A stretch of 64,000 bases of DNA from Sanghuangporus weigelae (lineage: Eukaryota > Basidiomycota > Agaricomycetes > Hymenochaetales > Hymenochaetaceae), in NCBI GenBank assembly GCA_033182465.1, contig CP137320.1, positions 1,178,001 to 1,242,000 of the forward strand, read 5' to 3'. The notes beneath the pieces are model-generated. The model did no database searches. It was not told where the DNA came from and worked only from the letters and a program-made list of their open reading frames with translations. Numbering within the stretch: position 1 is the stretch's first letter; each line of letters opens with the position of its first letter. Shown in pieces: positions 58,416 through 64,000 of this stretch. Made by a program: the position numbers and the translations under genes.

Positions 58416-59306
58416 TGCGTCAGACCTGTGGCAGCCATCAAATGAGGTGTCTCGAACCAACTGATCCAGATTGAATGTTATGGTTTTCAACGTCTGCCGC
58501 AACATCTTGAGATATCTTGCCAAACGTTGCATATCCTTTTGTCGTTTATGAACGAAAGACATCGGCATGATTGATAGAAGATGCGTACTGGGCAGTTTGG
58601 CTATGTTTGAGAAGTTGGTATCGACTGTAGTCCCAGTATACCTTTGAAAGATAACATGCTTGAGAAACGACTGAAGCAATGGCACCTTTGATTGCTTACT
58701 TCAGAAACTCGATCAGGGAGCGCTTCGTGAAGACGATCTTTGTATTATCCCAGTCCTAACCGTAGAGGCATATCTCAGGTGGTCCTGAAATGGAATGATC
58801 TATGATCATTGCTCACCAACATGCCTACGCAGCATCAGCGCGGGAAGACCATGAGATACGCAGGTTCCCAAAAGCCGAACGAATCGATACTTACCAATGT
58901 TGCCAGCCCACTCCCTTTCTTTGTTCATGTCTACAACGTTGGTCGGGGAGAAGCTAAGAGCGTCTAATCTTAAAAGAGGGTTATGGGCTTGAATTGAGCA
59001 GCTAGCTGGACACACGTTTGACTGGACATTGTTAGTTCTGGATGGATGGGAATTAATTCTGTACTGAGCGATTTCAAGTTGTGAAAGGCGGGAACTAGGG
59101 GAGATAATATTTGAAGGTCACGAGCCTGAATGCTTGGTAGTAACCAGATATATTTGTATCTATCGATCTGTCGCGTCGCAGCACGCACGACACAGATGAC
59201 AAAGCTTCATGATTATAAAAGCAAGCAAGTACTGATTGAAGTTCAGCACCGTACAAACAGCAAGAAATGTCGCATCGTCCTAGTAACTAATCTAATGGAT
59301 TCCAAT
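58398..59306. other. Region with unplaced minus-strand coding-like fragments
   Basis: About 900 bases before the PAP2 stop. Minus-strand fragments look coding, such as LLRLDALSFSPTNVVDMNKE and DWDNTKIVFTKRSLIEFLK, but I could not join them without an in-frame stop. They may be upstream exons of the SPIRAL1-like gene, a separate small gene or a relic. Confidence 0.35.
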
Positions 59307-60716
59307 TCAACGTTGAGCTTCAGCTCTACCAGCAGCCCCTCCATAACCGTACCCAGCACGTTGCCCATTAGTAGAATTGCTGGCGCTCATCGCAGTCGCA
59401 TCGAACGGCGCACCAACTTGCTCTTCGGCAAGAGTCCCCCACCCGCCTTCGCGCGCAACAGGGAGTGACCATGAGGGCAAAACTGCATCCACCGCTTGCC
59501 ATTGATACGTGAAGAATGGTCCATTCGCAGCAAATCCAGACGAGAGCGGGGGACTTGAAGAGCGCGGATCATATCGATGAAAGAGCGAGCTCGTTCGCGG
59601 CAACGGTATATGGTTAAAACGGAAATCCCAAACAGAAGCAAAAGTCTGGCGGAATGCAACGAAGGCTGTTGCCGTTCCTATAATTGCACCGGCAAGTAAA
59701 TCATACCTTGCGAAAAAAAATCTTGAAGTCATGTTTCACGATCAGAGGAAATTTCAAGTACCAGTTATGGAATTCGTCAATCGTGAGAGCACCCGCGATC
59801 AGAGTCGCACCGAGAACAGGTGCAAAGAAGATAATCATTTTCCAGTAGGCAGGATTATGAGCTGACATGACCTTGAGTTGTGCATTAAAATAAAGGGCGA
59901 GATAGATGAGACCAGCAAATCCGGCTGTAGAGTGTCCTGAAGGGAAAGATTCTGATCGAGTGCATCAGATCCAGATTCAGCCAATAGCGGAAAGATGGGA
60001 GCTCTGACCCAACGAATCATCAATTTCGTCCTTATCACCAGTGCAGACCGAACGGTCGTACATGATGTTCGCGAACCCGATCCCTCTTTGGCTACCACCT
60101 GTCGGGATACTCGGCTGACATACTGCGTAGAAATGTGGACGGAGACCACCAATGAGCCATTTCAGCCAGACCTAGAATAGCGTTTACTGAATCCAGGGCA
60201 TGAAGATAACAATCAGTTATACGGAACGCACTTGGAATACGGCTGCAGTGATGAGGGACTTGAGCAACCCCATAGTAGTCGTTAGCAAATCCTCAATGCT
60301 TCTCCTACGAATCTGAAAGATGACGATGAAAACGAACGGTGCCATGAAGGCAACAAAAGCCGCGAGCCAAATCGGCACGACCTCCTTGCGCAGCGGATAA
60401 GCAAATTGTGGGTATACGATTCCACCATCAAGATTGTATACTGGAAAACTCCTGCTTGGGGCAGGAGCTATACATGAGGCAGCAATCATATTGAGGTTCG
60501 GACATAAACAGAATTCAGAGACGACTGACGAGCTTCGTAAATACCGAGACCGACTGCACCCATCAGGGCCATGGTAATAAGGTCCACGCCATGCAAGCGA
60601 AGCCAAAGACCTAAAGAGAACGACGGAATATGCCCAGAAGCGGCGGCGCCGTTTGTGCCGACTGCAGGATTAGGCTGCTTCTCGCCAAGATGGCGAGCTT
60701 GAGAGCGGGATGTCAT
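59307..60716 (-). CDS. PAP2-family lipid phosphate phosphatase (Dpp1/Lpp1-like)
   Basis: Multi-pass membrane enzyme expected to dephosphorylate phosphatidate, diacylglycerol pyrophosphate or similar lipids. The start at 60716 (MTSRSQARHLGEKQPNPAVG) precedes the first helix (GVDLITMALMGAVGLGIYEA). Then VYPQFAYPLRKEVVPIWLAA and two more helices. Motif C1 is KWLIGGLRPHFYAVC (Lys and Arg-Pro). Motif C2 is SFPSGHSTAGFAGLIYLALY. Motif C3 is reduced: in place of S-R-x5-H-x3-D the protein has ALTIDEFHNWYDLLAG, keeping His and Asp but not Ser-Arg. The C-terminal tail is Ser/Gly/Ala-rich. About seven exons; the C3 intron falls inside the Trp codon. I am confident of the family and less so of the substrate. 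Confidence 0.92.
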
Positions 60717-63177
60717 GGAAAGGGGACCTAGACGCGAATGTAATAGTCAAGGTAAAGGAACACGTACTTGAGAGTCTTCTTTAAAGCGAGATGAGGATGA
60801 TGTAACATGACGTTACAGTTTGATAGAAAGTACAAAAGTAGCGAATATGTTAAAAAGTGGAGAATCGATCACGCGTACGAAACGCGATGGGAGTAGTCCA
60901 AAAATTAATGACGCGCGTCATGACGCGGTCTCGTGCATCCACGTGATGCCCCAGTCTCCAGAAAGTGATTGGTCCCCGTCCGGCTCACTTCTCCCCCAAA
61001 TGTGGAGACCGCTTCGCCGAAGCTGGCCTACGTCCGGTCGTCCTCTCCATGCTCCGCCGTACTTCCGCTCCGCCGTCCGGCTATCCGTTAGGACCACCGG
61101 CCGGCTCGCGTTTTCCGCCACCTGTCCCTCCACCGGATCAGTATCCGTGACCCGTACGTACTTCCCGCCTGCGCGTTCGTTTTATGTGCACATTTTCAAA
61201 TCCGCATACCATGCGCGCCATCGCTCGCCGCTATGCTTGACATCGTCGCATCCGATTATGGCCGTTCTGTATGTGTCCTGGACAAGCGCCTGTACACCCG
61301 AGTCCATTCTCCTCCCTGGCAATCACCACATTCTCTGTCAATCTACTCCGTGCGGAATTCCGACGAGTCCGGTTCCGTATTTCATTGCTCACATTATCTT
61401 CGGCCGAGCTCGAGTATCTACCTCTATGCAGCATTCCCACAGGACTCTGCATCTTCGACCGCTAGATAATGCATTCAACGAAATAGGAGCCATATACCCG
61501 CCAGGGAAGAGTAGGATTATCCAGATCATGCCAGTCGCCGAGAAATCATCAAACGGACGCAACGAGGCACAAACGTGACCATCCTTGTCCAGATTTGAAT
61601 CGACCACCACCAAATGTGACAGATGCAAGCATAAACGGGTCTTCACGGAAACACACGTACGATAATCACGAGCATCGCAAATGCGCACTGGCGCCGACAC
61701 GCACAAGTGAAAGCAACGGTGACTTGGATAAGTCCGGTCGGATTTGGACAGGCGAAGAGAGAACTACTAGGACATAGTGTCTTCCACATGTCCGCCTTGC
61801 CGTCATGCAAGGGCAGCCGCCTGGGGGTTGGGAATTAATCATGCAAGGACAGACTCGTTTGGCCGCCCCCACATTCTTGTGGTGCGAAGATAGGAGGACA
61901 CGTCCCTAACGAACTGACAGTCATCCCATGCACCAGATTCTCCGGCTTCTTTCGCGATCCACGAGTGACAGAAGATCCTCTTTGTATGTTCCAATCCCAG
62001 ACGCCTTCCACCTCCAGCTGACGATGTAGCTTTTGATGCGCACGCCAGCGCTTCAGAATTCCCACTCTCGCCCCCGTAGATGCTCCCAAGGTCAATGGAA
62101 GCTTCATAAGAGGCAAGAGAACTCTCGGCGATCTTAAGCACACGTAAAACTCGCCGGGGATTTGAGTGAATCTCAGTCTTTAGAAGAGATGCGTATCACT
62201 CAGAGGAGAGGATGTCGAAACAACGACCGCCCTGATCTTTCGCGCGTAACTCACATCCGATTGGCAAAACTCCTCCGTATCCATTATGACCACTTCCAGA
62301 TGCGTTGTTCGTTTGTCCACCTGTAGCGTGGCTCGCTCGCTTCTAGTGTTTCTAGCAACGCCTTTCTATGCCGCGTACAGTGCTCGGTTAGCCATGCCAT
62401 CAACCGATGAAAAATCCATGCCTTCCCGGAAGTGCCATTCCGTTCACTTTCTGCCACAGCCTCCACAGAAGAATGGCGTCTGTACTCGGGCCTCAAGACA
62501 CGGATACAGACGGCCTGTGCGTGGACGTGCGGGGGCGCAGGAGAGGAGAGGGATTTAGAAGCACTTCGGACAGGATTCTATACGTGATGTTGATGCGGCT
62601 TTCGTGGCTAAACACAGAAACACTTCGCTAGCACTTCCGGAAAAGCGAACAGAACGGAAGGTCATCATGAGCATGGGAACGGAGCAAATCGGGCACAACG
62701 TGCTGTTTGAAGCAGCTAGTGATGATACGAGGAGGCGCCGTGAGTAAAGGGAAGACACAGAGAGCCTGGATAGATCTTAGGGTTAGGCTTATTCTCCATC
62801 GAATTACGACGGAGATAATTGTCGACAGGTGGAGGTGGACCTGATTGGCGACGGAAAATCGGATGGCCTGGAGCGCTGAGGGCCGATAATAGGGCTTTCC
62901 ATGTCACCGAGACCAAGACGAAAGCAGCGGGAGAAAGAGGAGAACATGTCAGTGTCAGAGACGGAAGTGAACAAGGAAGTACTATGTGGTGAACCGTGAC
63001 GGGGTCGGGCGACAACTTGAAAGTTGAAGGTCGCGTTCATCACACGTGATCGTAACGTCACGTATTATAAGACAAACAAGTCCAAATAAATACCAGTTTA
63101 TTTTCATTTTCTTCAGGATTATAAGTACACTGGGGTTAGTACTAGTATTATTATTGTGTGTTCACAATGATGTACGT
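60717..63177. other. 2.4 kb gene-poor region
   Basis: The longest stretch in the window without a supported gene. It includes the PAP2 promoter (about 60717-60950), the uncertain frame at 60820-61578 and several short coding-like segments on both strands: on the minus strand EAVAESERNGTSGKAWIF (about 62430) and SYEASIDLGSIYGGESGN (about 62060), and on the plus strand FGQDSIRDVDAAFVAKHRNT (about 62570). I could not join any set into a gene with consistent splice phases. No repeats or transposase were seen. Confidence 0.45.
60820..61578 (+). other. Long unassigned open frame, coding status unclear
   Basis: A plus-strand frame of 252 codons without a stop, long for chance, but I recognise nothing in it. 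The first third (MIESTKVANMLKSGESITRT) is weak. Another plus frame inside it (MLRRTSAPPSGYPLGPPAGS, about 61050) looks more protein-like and could be a first exon. Antisense frames are also open, for example TGMIWIILLFPGGYMAPISL at about 61480-61545. The G+C-rich composition of 60940-61150 makes long open frames more likely by chance. Confidence 0.25.
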
Positions 63178-64000
63178 TTAGTTTTCAGCCCATTCAAGTA
63201 ACCATTCCTCCCAATTCTGCCAATCATCGCTATCTTCCTCCTCCATAGCAGGACTAAATGATGCAATCTCGTCGTTTGGGATGCCATCATGATGGGGGTT
63301 CCGTTTAGAATGTCTCGGACTGACCAGCTTGTTAATGACATGCAAAGCGCCATTCAATGCTACTCCGTCGTACGCAGAGACTTTCTGGCCGTTCACAAAG
63401 ACCTGTTTTATTTGCCCGATTTCCTTCGGATGCTTCGATCCCGGTAACCTGATTGGAAACTTGACTGCAAGCACATTCAACGCATGTCCATCCAAAGCAG
63501 TGGGTAGCGTGAGGTTGTAAATTATATCCGGTTTGGGAAAGGGAATATTGGAATCCTCTCGCAAGGGATGCTGATCTCCGAATGCCATTGAGCCCCAGAC
63601 AAAAGCTGGCAACTCTTCGTAGGGTTGAACAGTTTCCTCTCCAAACATGTCCGAGAAACCGTCCGAAGTCGTGTTCAGAATCCAATCTAATAGAATCCTC
63701 AACAACCTGAAAACACAGACCGTTATGGAGCATAAACATGACTACTTACCTGTATATAGCGCGATGTCGGGTACAACGTGGAACTGAAGGATTTTCTTCA
63801 AAACTCGTTCGCCAAACGGCGAGAAGAGAAATAGTTGAAGGTCCTTTGGAAGGCTGAAGAACGCCTTGTTTGTTGGCGCAAACAAAGTCACGACGGGTGA
63901 TCCTTCGGCTGATGTCTGCCCTTCGATGGCATCCGGGACGAATTTATAGTCAGATGCGCTCGTCAGTCCCGTGCGTTGAATCGCAGAGCTCTGACAAGAG
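63178..64000 (-). CDS. Fasciclin (FAS1) domain protein, C-terminal part
   Basis: Secreted or cell-surface adhesion-type domain. The gene enters from the right edge, so the N-terminus and any signal peptide are not visible. The part in view has the FAS1 H1 motif VVTLFAPTNKAFFSLPKDLQ near 63850-63895, FSPFGERVLKKILQFHVVPD near 63780-63835, then the exon that starts at about 63700 and reads MFGEETVQPYEELPAFVWGS. The H2-like motif is GVALNGALHVINKLVSP near 63330. The C-terminus is very acidic and Trp-rich (EEEDSDDWQNWEEWLLEWAE) with stop at 63178-63180. FAS1 proteins of this shape are common in fungi. Whether a second FAS1 domain precedes this one cannot be seen. Confidence 0.88.

Noticed and set aside
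1-64000. Transposable elements, viral or LTR remnants, CRISPR arrays and toxin systems
   Set aside because: No reverse transcriptase, integrase, transposase, capsid or terminal-repeat signature was recognised by eye; a whole-genome repeat search could still reveal old fragments.
1-64000. A biosynthetic or defence gene cluster
   Set aside because: Neighbouring genes belong to unrelated housekeeping pathways, and no backbone enzyme or regulator set was seen.

Overview
This window looks like nuclear DNA of a filamentous basidiomycete, most likely an Agaricomycete. Genes lie close together on both strands. Almost all are split by GT-AG introns of about 45 to 70 bases. The products include fungal forms of Met30/SconB, Bni1-type formin, Ede1, Pde1, Rad57, Atg8, Gsk3, a GPI-anchored PEBP-like protein and a serine-rich cupredoxin. 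I recognised no transposase, reverse transcriptase, integrase, viral gene, CRISPR array or rRNA.

Layout. 1-8073: N-terminal part of the splicing helicase Prp16 (minus), an APC/C-type E2 of the UBE2C/Ubc11 family (minus) and the endocytic scaffold Ede1 (plus). 8930-14711: class II cAMP phosphodiesterase Pde1 (plus), striatin (minus) and the tiny ribosome-associated protein Tma7 (minus). 14828-22869: a large secreted alpha/beta-hydrolase (plus), a cupredoxin (minus) and DNA polymerase delta subunit 2 (minus). 23422-24330: an unrecognised and partly duplicated small gene. 24881-34578: HID-1 (plus), an unknown one-pass membrane protein (plus), Rad57/XRCC3 (plus), a six-exon four-pass membrane protein whose exons are too short to stand out as open frames (minus), and Atg8 (minus). 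34773-44766: GH63 glucosidase I (plus), an unknown Ser-rich protein (minus), tRNA-Leu(UAA), Met30/SconB (minus) and Gsk3 (minus). 45281-50779: PEBP-like protein (plus), RBM5/10-like splicing factor (minus), a complex I B4-like subunit (plus) and Coq7 (minus). 51644-60716: formin (minus), a SPIRAL1/Jupiter-like repeat protein (minus) and a PAP2 lipid phosphatase (minus). 60717-63177 is gene-poor. The right edge holds a fasciclin-domain protein (minus).

Most genes are housekeeping and I see no functional cluster. Two functional pairings stand out. The complex I subunit and the ubiquinone-synthesis enzyme Coq7 are tail to tail with 29 bases between stop codons. Prp16 and the RBM5/10-like protein are both splicing factors but are far apart. 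The most useful discoveries are at the level of gene structure: the six-exon membrane protein at 32483-33303, a 9-base microexon plus a GC-AG intron in Tma7, an 11-base microexon in the complex I subunit, and repeat motifs in two unknown proteins. I did not find a convincing new multi-gene system.
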